Positions 35,601 through 47,850 of a stretch of DNA of 64,000 bases are shown in pieces. Made by a program: the position numbers and the translations under genes. Position 1 is the first letter of the stretch. Every line of letters starts with the position of its first letter. This DNA comes from Piper betle. Lineage: Eukaryota > Streptophyta > Magnoliopsida > Piperales > Piperaceae. Where the stretch lies: positions 1-64,000 of the forward strand of contig JAURVB010014703.1 of the NCBI GenBank assembly GCA_033002965.1, written 5' to 3'. The notes below the pieces were generated by a model. It saw nothing but the letters and a program-made list of their open reading frames with translations. It was not told where the DNA came from and did no database searches.

Positions 35601-37953
35601 CAAGGTGATTTTCTTATGAGTGCATATCAGATTATTTGTTTAGAGCCCTGGATATACCATAAGCTATTACAATAATTACGGATGTCTTTTGAAACTGAGT
35701 ATCAAACTTTTGATTGATCTAGGCACTTTGGATCCTATGGTTAAAGATAGGGTTTTTAATAGTGTCAAATCATATATGCACAGATTTCTCAGCTAGCCCA
35801 GTGCCAATTATTCCATATGTTCTTACTGAAAGTAAAGTAACTGGCAATGTAATATAAAAGATCAAATTTTTGTTATGCATTTGGTTTTTACATCATTATA
35901 ATGCTTATGCCTTTTGTGGATATTATATCCACAATTCCATACTATTTTCTATAATATTTATTGTTTCAATCTTATGGTGGTTTTTTTTCATGTCTTCGTC
36001 TTTTTATTTTTTAAATTTGTGAATAATAGATTACTGCTGGATTGGTGTATATGGGTTTCAAAGGGGTCGATATTTATGCTGACATGATATTCTTTGATTT
36101 GATTTGTCTGTGTTCAGAGTTCCCAGTATACAAACTTGTGTTGTTTCTCATGATTGTCGGTGCTGTTATACCAACTGTTGGATACAAGTGAGATTTTCTT
36201 TTCATAGGTCTATAGTGCATAAGTTTATGGTCTGAGATTTTATTTTACATCCTCAGAGTAGCAGCTTTTCACAAAGAGAAAAAGTAGTTAGTCTGTTATT
36301 GTTGTTTTCAAAGAGATTAATAGCATATGAAATATGAATCCATTTTTTTACAGTGTCTACAATGTACGTCAAGTAGTTAAGGCAAGACGAGGAAGTATGT
36401 TTCTGGCATTAGCAATGGTAATGCAATTCGTCAGCTTATTGTTCGTGTAGGGGTTGTTTTACTGGAATTGGTCTTCATTTGTCTGTTTTTGGCAGCTCTT
36501 TCCTTTTGGTGTGCTCTTGGGTGGAGTTCTTATTTGGTATATTTTCATTCTTATTGTTACAATTTTTTTTATTCTTTATTGGGATTATCCTAGTTCTAAT
36601 TATGTCTCCAGGTCTTTCTTGTCTCCATCTGATGTCATGCGGACGTACCCACACCTGCTGATTGTTGGAACTGGATTTGCTTTCGGATATCTTGTGGTTA
36701 GATTTTTTTCCGCCAACCATTTTCCATGTAAAATTTATATATGTCTTTATGATGCCCAAATTTGGCTGGGTGGTAAAAGATAGTGAATTTTGTTTGAGCT
36801 TTGAGAACTGTTTTATGCTTGAAACTGCTTTTATTTTTCGTAGTAATTTTTGCATTCAAGAGCTGTTTTTTATTTACATTTTTTTGAACAGGTGTACATG
36901 CTTTGTATTTACCTGCACTGCAACATTTGTTTGACATTGTGTATCATTTTGTTGATAGGGAAGAATGATTCTAGCTCATCTTTGTGATGAACCCAAAGGA
37001 TTAAAAACTGGAATGTGTGTGGTAATGTCTTTCTCTCTTATTTGTCTCTCTCTACTTTGCAAAGTCATCCCTGGTTAGTTTTTTCGTGATGTTTGCTTTC
37101 TGCCTGACCTTGCCTTATTTTTTGTATGTGTAGGCACTTTTGTTTCTTCCACTTGCTATTGCAAATGCGCTTAGTGCGCAACTTAATGAGGGGTATGTTT
37201 AAGTGCTACATCATCTTTTTCGAGCCTCTGTAAGCTGTACCATAATCAGTTTAATAAAGGGAAGTCCCCATTGCTCCACTGGTGAATGAGATATGCCTAC
37301 AATCTTTGGAGGAATTGGCAGAGGTGGAAAAAAAATAATTTAATTAGATCATTGAAAACTGTTCAGGTTCCAATCTTTGGACTCTTTCTTTTGAACCCCC
37401 AAAATTTTCTGCCAGAATAAGAATACACTGTTTTGAAATTCATTGAGTTCGTTGGAAGTAGATGTCTACATTCAGATACTTGCTCATAATTCATAGGAAA
37501 CTTTTAGTCTCGCGTGGTGAATAGAAAGTTCACTGCAGATGGCATTTGATGTTTTTCTTTAGTTTACCTGATAGTTATGCCTTATTATTTTTTATTTTTT
37601 TCAGAGTCCCTTTGGTTGATGAAAGTGTAGTCCTTATTGGATATTGCGCTTTCACAGGTTATTACTTATTTTTTTTGCTCACTTTTTCTGATAATTCCTT
37701 GATAAATGAAAATTTGACGCTGTGATGACTGTATAGTTTGCTACTGACGACCCGGTTTCTACTTTTCCTTTTGTCCAGTGTCTCTTTATCTGCATTTTGC
37801 CACGTCTGTTATCCATGAAATCACGACTGCACTGGGTATTTACTGTTTCAGGTAAAAGGCCTTTTGATACCCTAAATTTTGGTAAAATGATATTTGAAAG
37901 CGCATTGATATTTGTTTTCAATGACTATCAGGATAACTCGAAAGGAAGCATAA
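32669..37953 (+). CDS. AAPT1: Aminoalcoholphosphotransferase (choline/ethanolamine phosphotransferase)
   Basis: Eighteen coding exons join in frame to 389 residues, the length of Arabidopsis AAPT1: 32669-32805, 32950-32959, 33056-33106, 33373-33450, 33866-33941, 34029-34051, 34133-34233, 34805-34899, 35261-35329, 36118-36187, 36354-36417, 36496-36536, 36612-36696, 36959-37021, 37134-37192, 37605-37657, 37779-37851, 37932-37953. The enzyme joins CDP-choline or CDP-ethanolamine to diacylglycerol to make phosphatidylcholine or phosphatidylethanolamine in ER/Golgi membranes. The CDP-alcohol motif DG-x2-AR-x8-G-x3-D-x3-D is intact (D98, G99, A102, R103, G112, D116, D120), and several hydrophobic spans follow. 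The start [15 protein letters not shown] and end CFRITRKEA are family hallmarks. The second coding exon is only 10 nt. Confidence 0.97.
32950..32959 (+). other. 10-nt coding microexon of AAPT
   Basis: The exon gcctaacatg is bounded by gcag| and |gtaaga. It restores the P-P-N-M motif and phase between exon 1 (ending phase 2) and exon 3 (starting ITLTGF). Gene finders often miss such exons. Confidence 0.9.
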
Positions 37954-38767
37954 AAGGACCGCTGTTTATTCTTTGGGCTAAATGCGAGGAAACGGACACG
38001 CCATGAATTGGTTGATTTTTGTGGCTTGCGGGAACTGGAAGGGAAAATTTTCGAAACAGATTCAGTATTTCTCTCGGCCATTGTAACGCTCAATGTTAGA
38101 TATTGTTCTAACAATGTTTTTGTTTATGTTAGTCATTTGTTGAGACAAAGAAATGGATTTAGCATTAACCTGTATTCATTTGTCATTCATAGATCTATTC
38201 TCATACTTCATTATTATTATCATTTTCTTTCACAAAGTGTTTGACATCTCTATGGTATGATAATTCTCGTACTCCATGGCCCTCGGTCGTCCTCATCCTT
38301 AACACCAGATGCCCTCTGTATTCTCACTTCTCCGTCTCTCGCTACTAGCCACCAAGCTTCTACACCGCGTCCTCGTGCTGACAAAAGGTTTAGTAAAACT
38401 AATAACCTTGGGATCGAACAATATTATCAGGGGATAGTTGCAAAGTAACAAGGCTTTCATTAACTCGAGAGCCGTAAATGTCAATGCCCTGTTTTCATTG
38501 GGAACATATGTTCATATATACAGGTCGAAACCTTCCTTTGGTTCAGCTTTTCCCATGACATACTCCATGTTGCAATTCTGAGTACAGACCTAAATATAGG
38601 ATTGCCATATCTTAGGGGCAAGAGGACGCTTTTGTCCTGGGAGGTGGTGTTGCGTCTAAGGCATCTCCCGACAAATTCATCTTGAGCATATTTACGAATC
38701 GCTCTGCTGAGTGAAAGAATGGAACAATTATGCAGATTAGGGTAAGGCAGGAATAGATGAGCAAATG
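37954..38767. other. Space between convergent AAPT and E2F genes
   Basis: About 0.8 kb holding the 3' ends of both genes. No further gene is recognised. Confidence 0.5.
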
Positions 38768-41700
38768 CTAAGAATGTGCCGACTTCCAAAGATTGGTTAC
38801 ACTGCCTCCTCCATGGTCCGTCAGGAGCCAGTAATCAGTTTCCTGCAGCCACAAATGCTGATTTACCAATGTATACACTATATTTCAAACACATTTCAAA
38901 TCTTTCACTAAATAATAGGTGTAGAAAACACTTACATCAGCATTGGAAGGGGCAATTCTCCTTACTGCACTGCTTGGATTACAAGTAGACAATGAAGGCC
39001 TTCTATTCTGTTGAAGGGTATGATCCCCTGCATCTTGCAATCTGCAAGTCTCAGCTGCTAAGTTTACATTCTTGTCAATATTGTTATTCTTTGCATACAG
39101 TTCTGCATCTTTCGGTTCTGGGTTCTGACTTGTACCTTCAGATTCTTCCTCAAACTGACTGTCAACGCAAGCACAATAATTTGCCTTTGGTCAGAAGGAA
39201 AGAACCAAAGAGAACTTTTACGAGGATGACAAGGGGCCATATTTTTTTTGCTAGGTTTAGAAACGCAAGATGTTCAAGCTAAAGCCTTGAAGTAGAAGCT
39301 CTAATGATTATACTATTTGGAAGGCATTTATATAATTTTGAGGTGATCTGTTCATGACAAAAGCCTTTTCATCTAAGATAAAAAGTTATAATAACAGTTA
39401 CTCTTCGTGTAAGCACCTGACCAAATAGCAATCAATGGGCCCCGTAGCACTGCACATAAGAATTTGACATTGCTGTTGTGGACACCCTGACACCTGGATG
39501 ATAGTTAGCTACTATTAGAACAAAGAAGGTAAATGCTCGGGGAATAGCTTCGATTTTCAAACAAAATCCTATTTCGAACTTACATCAACATGATCTAGAA
39601 CTTCTACTGTTGTTCCATGTGGAGCATTAACTGCAATCAAGATGTCATTCTGCCAGAGAATAAATTTCCAAATGCTAAAGTCATAGAGAAGGGGGGAAAA
39701 ATTGATGCGATGACCAACGAAAATAACTGTCAGATTGAACCTGAAAACAGGGCAGGTTGATGATGTCTTCCTTAGTTACATACAGCCATCTGGAGAATAA
39801 AATAATGTGTAAGATATAAAACCAAACAAGATGAAGTGATAGAAATAGCAACAATAACAAGGATTTAATCACTTTTTGCAGTTTCTTTCTTCAATTACTT
39901 TTGTAAGGTGGTCTTCCATTTCTCTACATAGAGGTTGATCAGATAAGTGTTAGATGAAGACAATGCACACGAAAGCAAATAAAACACAAGATCTCGAAAG
40001 CAACCGATACCTAATGCAATCATCAAGTCTGCTCTCCTCAGCATACATTTTTTCAATTTCATCCTATAAGTCACATTCCAAAGAAGAGAATATACATAAT
40101 TATAATATAAAAAATCAAAGTCCAAAAAGGTTTTGCCATATAGTTCATTTGACACATAATAACTAACTAGTAATAACAAAATTATTAGTCAAGATGATGA
40201 CAATAACGAACCAATAAGCTATACATAAATACAGCCTACTCAAAATATAGTATTAAGAAAAAGGACGCTAAAAAATGATGTGGGACATGAATTAGGAAAT
40301 TTACCTTCATTCTAGAAGTTATAACATCCAGCTGGCTTTGCTTTAAAAGGTCAAGCCCTCTGTTACAAAACAGCAAAAAAATATTCTGTCGGATATAAAA
40401 ACTATGATCACTGTAAGAAAAACTTTGTGCTGTACTTACTTCCATATAATTCTATTCTTTAATGATTTCTCTACCAAGCCTATTCCTTCAAGAACATTAG
40501 TGATATCATACATTCTACGTTTTTGAACCTACAATTCATTGCAAATGGCTTCCAATCAACAAAAAATTCAACACATTATGCACAATCACAGCACATTATA
40601 GCGAAAGTTTAGAACATAACAGAAGCTTAAATCGAAATTGTAAAACAGTCATTACTTTCAGAACTTTTGCCGCTTCTTTCAAATTAAGGGATCCATCCTC
40701 TGTCTCTTGGATCAAACTAATGAACTTTTTTGTTAACAGGCCTGCCGTGTGTATAATTTGTCAGTTCCGCTTTCAATTCAAAAAACAACAAAAAACACCT
40801 TACTAACCCAAAGAGCTGTCATATCGACAAGCACTTCCAGAAGCTGGACCACCAGAAGGCATATCTGTAGGGGCTAAAGAAGTGCAATAAGAAAATACGA
40901 AAGAAGAAAAATTTAAGCATTTGCTATAATAAAATTAGGAGAAAGCACATTTACCAGTGTCAGTCAAACAAGGCACACGAGGATCAGAATGTGCTTGTTT
41001 GGAGCCCTTATTTTCACTGCCTTGTTTGCCAACAGAGCCGATCAATTTCTTGAGAGAATGACCGGTTGAAGCATTTTTAACTCCTTGCGGCAAACCAACC
41101 ACAGTCTCTTCGCTCACGGTTTCACTAATTCCGTTGAGCTGAAAAGGAAATTTAACATGATACATTACGCCTAAAACACCACCCAAATATATGAACTGAT
41201 AGCCCCGACCTTTTTACAAACATCAGCATGACAAATACCATCAACACATTGTGCACAACACTTACAAAATGATACATCGTGAGTTTCCCTTGTTCATTGG
41301 CATATATAGTGATCACAAACCACATACAGAAAAATGCTGGGCATCATACATTTAAAAATATTAATAAAAATAAAAACGGCTTACATCCACCTAGTCAGAA
41401 ATACTTCACATCAAGCATCATCCCAGTTCAAAAAATGTCTGACAAAGACAAGATAGCTAATAAAATGGAACAGGAAACAGTAATAAGGAAGACATCTTTC
41501 CAAGCCACCACTCGAGTAATTCCAAATTTCCAATATTGTCAATTCCAGGTATGCCCAACATAGCAAAAGCTCTCATCTTTACAAGTTCAACACAATCCAA
41601 CAACCTTCTAACCAATTTCACCGCATAGAAAAAGGCCCTCATTTCGAACAGCAACATCACAACACCCCAAACCACCAACTACACACTCAATCCCAATCCA

Positions 41701-41920
41701 ATCACAAAGAACAGCACAAACCCACTTACAGTAGCACAAGACGGTATCTTTCCACCCCCTGGCCAGCTCCGGCGGCGAAGCCGCCGGCAGCGGGAAAATG
41801 GGCGGGGGGCGGAGTGGATGGACCCCGGCGCGGCTGAAACTGGCGCTTCGTCGGGCCGGCCATCGGCGGCGTCGGCGGCCGCGGCATGGCCGGCGGATTC
41901 GCGCCGGCGATCTCCGACAT
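38768..41920 (-). CDS. E2F transcription factor
   Basis: Minus-strand exons: 41920-41730 (start [10 protein letters not shown]), about 41138-40955, 40873-40808, 40741-40656, 40528-40440, 40359-40305, 40063-40011, 39789-39741, 39649-39584, 39493-39417, 39158-38936, 38842-38768. From the second exon on, 341 codons run in frame. They encode [14 protein letters not shown], the winged-helix block with [18 protein letters not shown] and [10 protein letters not shown], a dimer segment with [10 protein letters not shown], the marked box ([32 protein letters not shown]) and an RB-binding end [18 protein letters not shown]2F/DP dimers bind TTTSSCGC sites and control S-phase genes. The EESRLDD stretch recalls Arabidopsis E2Fc, but the class is not settled. 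The first exon ends in phase 2 while the second opens in phase 0, so that junction needs another exon or acceptor. Exon three has two in-frame acceptors nine bases apart. Confidence 0.9.
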
Positions 41921-43318
41921 CGGCGGGCGGCGGTTCAAGACCGCCGGAGAGACGGTCTGGAGGGAAAGAAGGGGGAAATACCAGATTATTTTTTTATTTA
42001 TTTTGGAGGCTTGTTTGATCAATTAAGCATTTTTTATGCGATTTATATTTTATAAATCAAGATTAGAATGACTAATTAAGCATTTTTATATGTTGATATC
42101 TTCACAGTTTAATGTTTCCCAGGTGTAATTAAAAACATGATTTTTATGTAGTTTGGACTCATTATCTTCGTTAATCTTAAGATTCGAATTCCATGCATTG
42201 CCCGCCTCTTCCATGTTAAACCAGGTGGAAGAATCTGGAACGTTGATTTCGCCTATTGATGATCTGGACCGTGTATTGCATAGACTAAAACTTGCTACTA
42301 AGTAAGAGGTAGATCTAGTGGTTACCAACAATCCCAACGACGTTCAACTTGATCTCCATTAATCTAACAGCAGCAAGGATGCTAAGGTTAATTTGATGGA
42401 GGAGACAGTATTGCAACATTTCAATCATTTGACAAGCATCACAGTCCAATTGCCTCCAATCCTCACTTCCTGCTAATCCATCTCAGAATGATGAAGTTGG
42501 CAGCATCAACACCGAAGATGAAGAAACATTAGAGGAAACTAAACCATTGCTAGTCCACTAATTATCTGTCTCATCATGTGTTGGACCCAACACCCAATAT
42601 GCACGTAGCAAGAGGAATCTGGGGTGGAACTAGCTGAGCAAGAAAGCAGAGATTAGGCCCTTCATTGGCGCACTCCAATTCCTACCGCCGCTCTGCTCTT
42701 GAGAACTTCTTGTGTTTACTTTGGGTGGAGAACTACCTTCATCAATATATAGATCAGATGACTGATCTGGCTCCACCTTTGGTCCGTTCTCTCGTTCATA
42801 TGTCAACCAAGTTTTGTAGGGGATTTCGTTTTAATCTGTATTGTGTGTGATGGATGAGAAGATATTGCTCTCCCATTGTCGTTTTAGTTCTTGCTTAAGC
42901 CCATCGCCAAACCAATCGATGTAAAGCATGAGTTTCCCCCCACGTACGAGATACATGAATTCTATACATGCATGCTACAAAAACTCCATGAATCAACATG
43001 ATGTTACAACTTAATTCACTGTGTAGCCACAAAAAATAGTTATCATAATTAAACACCATGCCAAGGAGATATTATAGCGTATCTTATAGTATTTTCTTGT
43101 TCAGAAAACGAGCAGCCGGCGAATGTAGCTCTCAATACTGCATGCGCTTCATGTGGCGAGCTTATCCTCATGCAAACCAACCTTGCCTCAACATCTGGCT
43201 GTTATCTCTTTCTCTTACCCTATAAATCCACCGTCCCCAAACGCAAAAAACGAAAGCTTAATCTTCCGTTTTCTCTCTTGCCCACGTCCAGGATCCTTCC
43301 GGAGAGCTAACTCTGATC
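41921..43318. other. Intergenic with unassigned coding-like scraps
   Basis: Broken frames at about 42220-42850 contain plausible coding stretches (for example VEESGTLISPIDDLDRVLHRL on the plus strand) with stops between them. They may be an old pseudogene, but no family is assigned. Confidence 0.25.
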
Positions 43319-44245
43319 ATGGAGTACGCATTTGATCCTGCCCAACCGCCACCATCCACTACAACAATTACTACTCTGCTAGTACCACTATTGCACCTTC
43401 AACCACCGGAACGACAACGGGGACGACCAAGGTGAAGAAGTTGAAGCTGCTGGTGGCAATTGACGATAGTGTTTAGAGCTTCTACGCTCTCAAATGGGTG
43501 CTTGACATCATCTTGGACTGCTCCGTGGGTGTAGCAGAAATCACCGGTGAGGTCCATAATACCATCGTTTTGTTGCATGTCCACCCCCTCCAGCCCTAAG
43601 TTTACCCCGCGGGGCCGGGTATCATTCCTCGTGAATCCTCCCTTCCAACTTGCTCTGTGTCTTGCTTTTGATATAAACTTGTAATTAGTCTTAACAGATC
43701 CAAGTTCACAAGGATTATATGTCGTTGCTTCATTTCGATGTTTCTTTAATCCATTTGTAGCAATTTAACCAACTAGAGAGGAAGGTGCGCCAGGAGCACA
43801 CATCAATAGTCCTCGCTAGAGCCATTGATATATGCAAAGGTAGGAAGGTGAGTATTGGTCACACTAACTTGCATTAGTAGTCCATGGCGGCTCGACCATA
43901 CTTTTTTCTTGTGGTATCATATTGTGATTCATGATTCAGGTTAGAGTTGAGGGAATGATCTTGGAGGGTGACCCAAAGGAGATGTTTTGTGAAGCCGTGG
44001 ATAAAATTCGCTGCGACCTTCTTGTCGTCGGTCGCCGTGGCCTAGGCAAGATGAAAAGGAGTAATATGATTGTTTTTGTTCTTTTTTATGTGGCAAAAAA
44101 TTATGAACTTTTTACCAGGAGAAAATTTATGTTAATTTTTCATGGTTGTGTGTGCAGGGCGTTTCTTGGAAGTGTCAGTGACTGTTGTGCTCATTATGGC
44201 AACTGCCCCGTTCTGATTGTAAAAAGCTCCTTAATCACCAAATGA
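43319..44245 (+). pseudogene. Universal stress protein (USP) pseudogene
   Basis: Exons follow the plant USP layout. Exon 1 has LKLLVAIDDS then SFYALKWVLD and IVLLHVHPLQP; then QEHTSIVLARAIDICKG; then VEGMILEGDPKEMFCEAVDK and CDLLVVGRRGLGKMKR; then AFLGSVSDCCAHYGNCPVLIVK. Lesions: the frame shifts between the ATG and the VAIDDS block, TAG at 43474-43476 replaces the usual glutamate codon, TAA at 43597-43599 falls just after LQP, and the last donor reads aaaaggagtaat instead of a normal gt site. The ATP-binding GxxG motif (VVGRRGLGK) is still visible. USPs are small Rossmann-like stress proteins; this copy cannot code one. Confidence 0.85.
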
Positions 44246-45940
44246 GCTGAAAAATAATGCAAATCCTAATGAGAAGTGCTTGTATATCATGCTTTAACAT
44301 ATATGGGGTTTTCTTTTCGAGTTTGTACATATATATATATTGACATAAGTTGAAAACGGAGTTTTGTTCTGCTCTTGATAACACTATAAATTACAATCTC
44401 CACAGTCCAGAAGCAATTAAAAAGCTTATCCCGCTAGTAATTAGCTGCCATAAACCCTGATCTTTGACACACCGATTAGAGTTGCACCATGATGATCAGC
44501 AACATATTTTAATATCCAAGTTTATTCACCATGTCACTCATCGAGTTTCATGAGTGCATTCTGAAGCAAATGACAGAAACTGGGTCTCAACTAAATTGAC
44601 CAGAGATTAAGGTTGTCATATGATCTCATCAATCAATGTCTACTGCCGTCCCCCACATTAATCTTTGCCACAGTCACTGTCTGCAGCTCTTTGACATTTG
44701 GCGGAACACCACAATCACACGTATATATCATAAGCAAGTGTCATAAGTAAGGGTGGTTAATGGTGGTTTAGATCTCTTCACAATCCATGCAAGTTTGAGA
44801 TATCCTAAGTAATAAAATCCGACGTTTCTAGCAAAGGATGAGAATTGCATCAAACATTACAAATCAACTATATTGATGCAACAATTCTGGACAGTTGGCT
44901 CTGTATTATTGTGCAGAGCTATAACGTGCATGACCCTAGTGAGATTTTTTTTCAAGGGGTTGGCTAACTGCTGGAATCTTGTGCATGGTGTGATTTGGTT
45001 TGGATTGTTTGAAAGTTGCATGCTGCCTAATGCAGATATGCGTGTATAATATAGACTTGAGATTCAATTATTTATGAAAGGTCAAGGGAATATGAGACTT
45101 GCAAGATCCAACTGCTCCATCATTTTCGAGCTGCATGTTGGTGGGGATAAGAAGATGTGGCTAAGTTGGCCGCTAGTCACAGAGCTAACAGAGCATGCCT
45201 TCTACCGACTTTGATTCCAAGTGTTGTGCAACTTCCCCTGACATCTCATAGCCAATTTTACAGCCGAACTCTTGCTAATCACAAATATTTACTTCATGAT
45301 TGTAGAAGTAGTTGCTGTGTGAACATATAATACTCTTCTTCTCAGGAGATTCATCTTCCCTAAGTTGAATGCCAACAAATAGACTGTATAGCCCAAATCA
45401 TGGATGCCTTGAAAAACATATGGATTCATATCAGATCAGGTTAATCTATTTGCATTTCCTTGGTACAATTTAGAAGCTTGAAGGAAGAAAGATTACAATG
45501 GTTGTAAAGATGATGTATAAGTTAGAAGTGGGTAGTCGGCAGTATGTATTTTTGTGGTGAAGAAATCGGTGGAAACCAGTCCACAATATCTTCTCTTTCT
45601 GTGTTTTATTTGGAGACTTTTGGTTTGGCTGTTGCACTTTTCTTTATTAACCTCTCGGAATCTGAAGCCTCAATATAATCCCCACACCGCCCCGGGACCC
45701 ACAGGGACCATACATGATTAATTTATTGTTGATTAATTAATTTATATATCTCGATCTACTCGTGACAATGCTACCATATGTTTAGATCTGTATTTATCAT
45801 ATTAATTGAGCTTTTAGGTTAATCTTATGCGATTTCTCAGAAAAACTAAATATGCAGATTATGCAACGAAGTATACTTGTGCATTAATAGCCGCTTTATT
45901 ATCCTTTTTTTAAAATTATTATTAATAACTGCTTTAATAG
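44246..45940. other. Intergenic, no gene recognised
   Basis: AT-rich spacer. No open frame with a recognisable motif is present. Confidence 0.45.
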
Positions 45941-45949
45941 TTGATCTTG

Positions 45950-46080
45950 TAACTATGGTTGAATAAATCAGAATTGGAATCCGAATTGATTTTCGAGGGA
46001 GTCGGAATCAGAATCGGAATCAGAACCGGTCTAAATCGACCAAGAATTGGTTCAGTTGAATTGGTTTAAATTAGTCATAT
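45950..46080. repeat. Degenerate (gaatcNgaatc) transposon-end-like tract
   Basis: Repeated gaatcggaatcag and gaattggtttaa motifs resemble subterminal regions of plant hAT-type elements. It directly adjoins the three-armed repeat and may be its outer end. Confidence 0.35.
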
Positions 46081-46082
46081 AC

Positions 46083-47099
46083 AAAAATTTGACAACTCAT
46101 AACATAAATATTTGAAATACATAATTATATAATTTTTGTACATAAATACACAAATTTATAATTTAATATAAATATAAAACAATCGTCACAATTTATCATC
46201 ACAATACTTCAATACCATAAATATAATATTTAATATATTATTATTTGTGTTGTATCAAATAATAATAATAAGATATTAATATAAGTCTAAAAGCTGAATG
46301 TTCAGTACAATTTTATATAATAATTATTACTAAATCATCTAATTTATGAATTTAGCTCATCAATATTAACAATATTGATGAGCCAAATTCACGAAGTTAG
46401 AACGAGAAGTCATGAAAATAGAGAAAGCATTTTGACTCCATAAATGCTTTCATTTTCATGACTTCTCGTTCTAACCTCGAGGAATTTGGCTCATCAATAT
46501 TGTTAATATTGATGAGCTAAATTTATAAATTAGATGATTTAGTAATAATTATTATATAAAATTGTACTGAACATTCAGCTTTTAGACTTATATTAATATC
46601 TTATTATTATTATTTGATACAACACAAATAATAATATATTAAATATTATATTTATACATTGTGATGATAAATTCAGACATTGTTTTATATTTATATTAAA
46701 TTATAAATTTGTGTATTTATGTACAAAAATTATATAATTCATGTATTTTAAAAATTTAACAACTCATAACATAAATATTTGAAATATATAATTATATAAT
46801 TTTTATACATAAATATACAAATTTATAATTTAATATAAATATAAAACATCATCACAATTTATCACCACAATACTTCAATACCATAAATATAATATTTGAT
46901 ATATTATTATTTGTGTTGTATCAAATAATAATAATAAGATATTAATATAAATCTAAAAATTGAATGTTTAGTACAATTTTATACTGTAATTATTACTAAA
47001 TCATCTAATTCATGAATTTGGCTCATCAATATTAACAATATTAATGAGCCAAATTCATGAAGTTAGAACGAGAAGTCATGAAAATAGAGAAAGCATTTA
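46083..47099. repeat. Three-armed repeat: long palindrome plus a direct copy
   Basis: Arm 1 (about 46083-46431) is followed, after a short loop near 46432-46440, by its inverted copy (about 46441-46750), then by a direct copy of arm 1 (about 46752-47099). All three share, in order or in reverse, aacaactcataacat, ttgtgttgtatcaaataat, ctaaatcatctaattta and gttagaacgagaagtcatg. Each arm also has a short palindrome (gctcatcaatattaac aatattgatgagc). No coding frame is present. A transcript of arms 1 and 2 would fold into a hairpin of about 300 bp. It looks like a MITE that duplicated in place. Confidence 0.85.
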
Positions 47100-47850
47100 T
47101 GGAAGTCAACAATCAGTAAGGAATAACATATTTCTGGTTCCTTCTCCGGGGAACATATAAGGTGTTATGATGGTAATAATGTAGGCAAGCTGATTAACAA
47201 AGCTTGTCACATAAATCAGTAATCACACACTTAGCATAGCTGAGCAACAATATTCTTACCACTTAATGCATATTTATGGGAGATACATTAAACTCAATTA
47301 TCAAAATGCACACTAATATATTATATGAACGCCAAGAGACATAGTCTAATGACTGTGGAATGTATAAGCATTATAAATGGGTTATTTCACATCTTAATAA
47401 ATCACAAACCTCCCACAGTATTCATCAACGTTGGCTAGTGTTCCCGTGGCACACAATTTGTCAACTTAAACATTCATATATTTTTGTTTTGCTGTTTACT
47501 CTAATGCAATTGATCTAAAACTAAAATACAAGAGTGTCATGTTATCAATTGGACCCATTCTCGCTTCACCCTTCACTTAGAACAAAGCTCTTTAATATTT
47601 CCAGAGTGCTTGACTAGATAGATTATATATATATTAGATTCATAGATATATGGGGCATTGAAGTAATCTGCAATTTCTCCTTGGCTACAACTTTCTTTGT
47701 TTAGAGTTGAATGACCAAAGAACAATCATAAAAAGAAGCCTCCCTCACCTTTCCTTCACACCAGCGGCTAGCTAGCTAGCTACAACATGGAACACTCCTC
47801 TCCTTTCTTTTCCTCTTCTAGTGTTTGAAGGTGGGTGGCTAGCAATTGAG
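47100..47850. other. Upstream region of the C2H2 gene
   Basis: No gene is recognised. A perfect gctagctagctagct run lies at about 47767-47781. Confidence 0.4.

Noticed and set aside
41798..42055. Plus ORFs over the first E2F exon
   Set aside because: Shadows of the GC-rich minus-strand coding exon.
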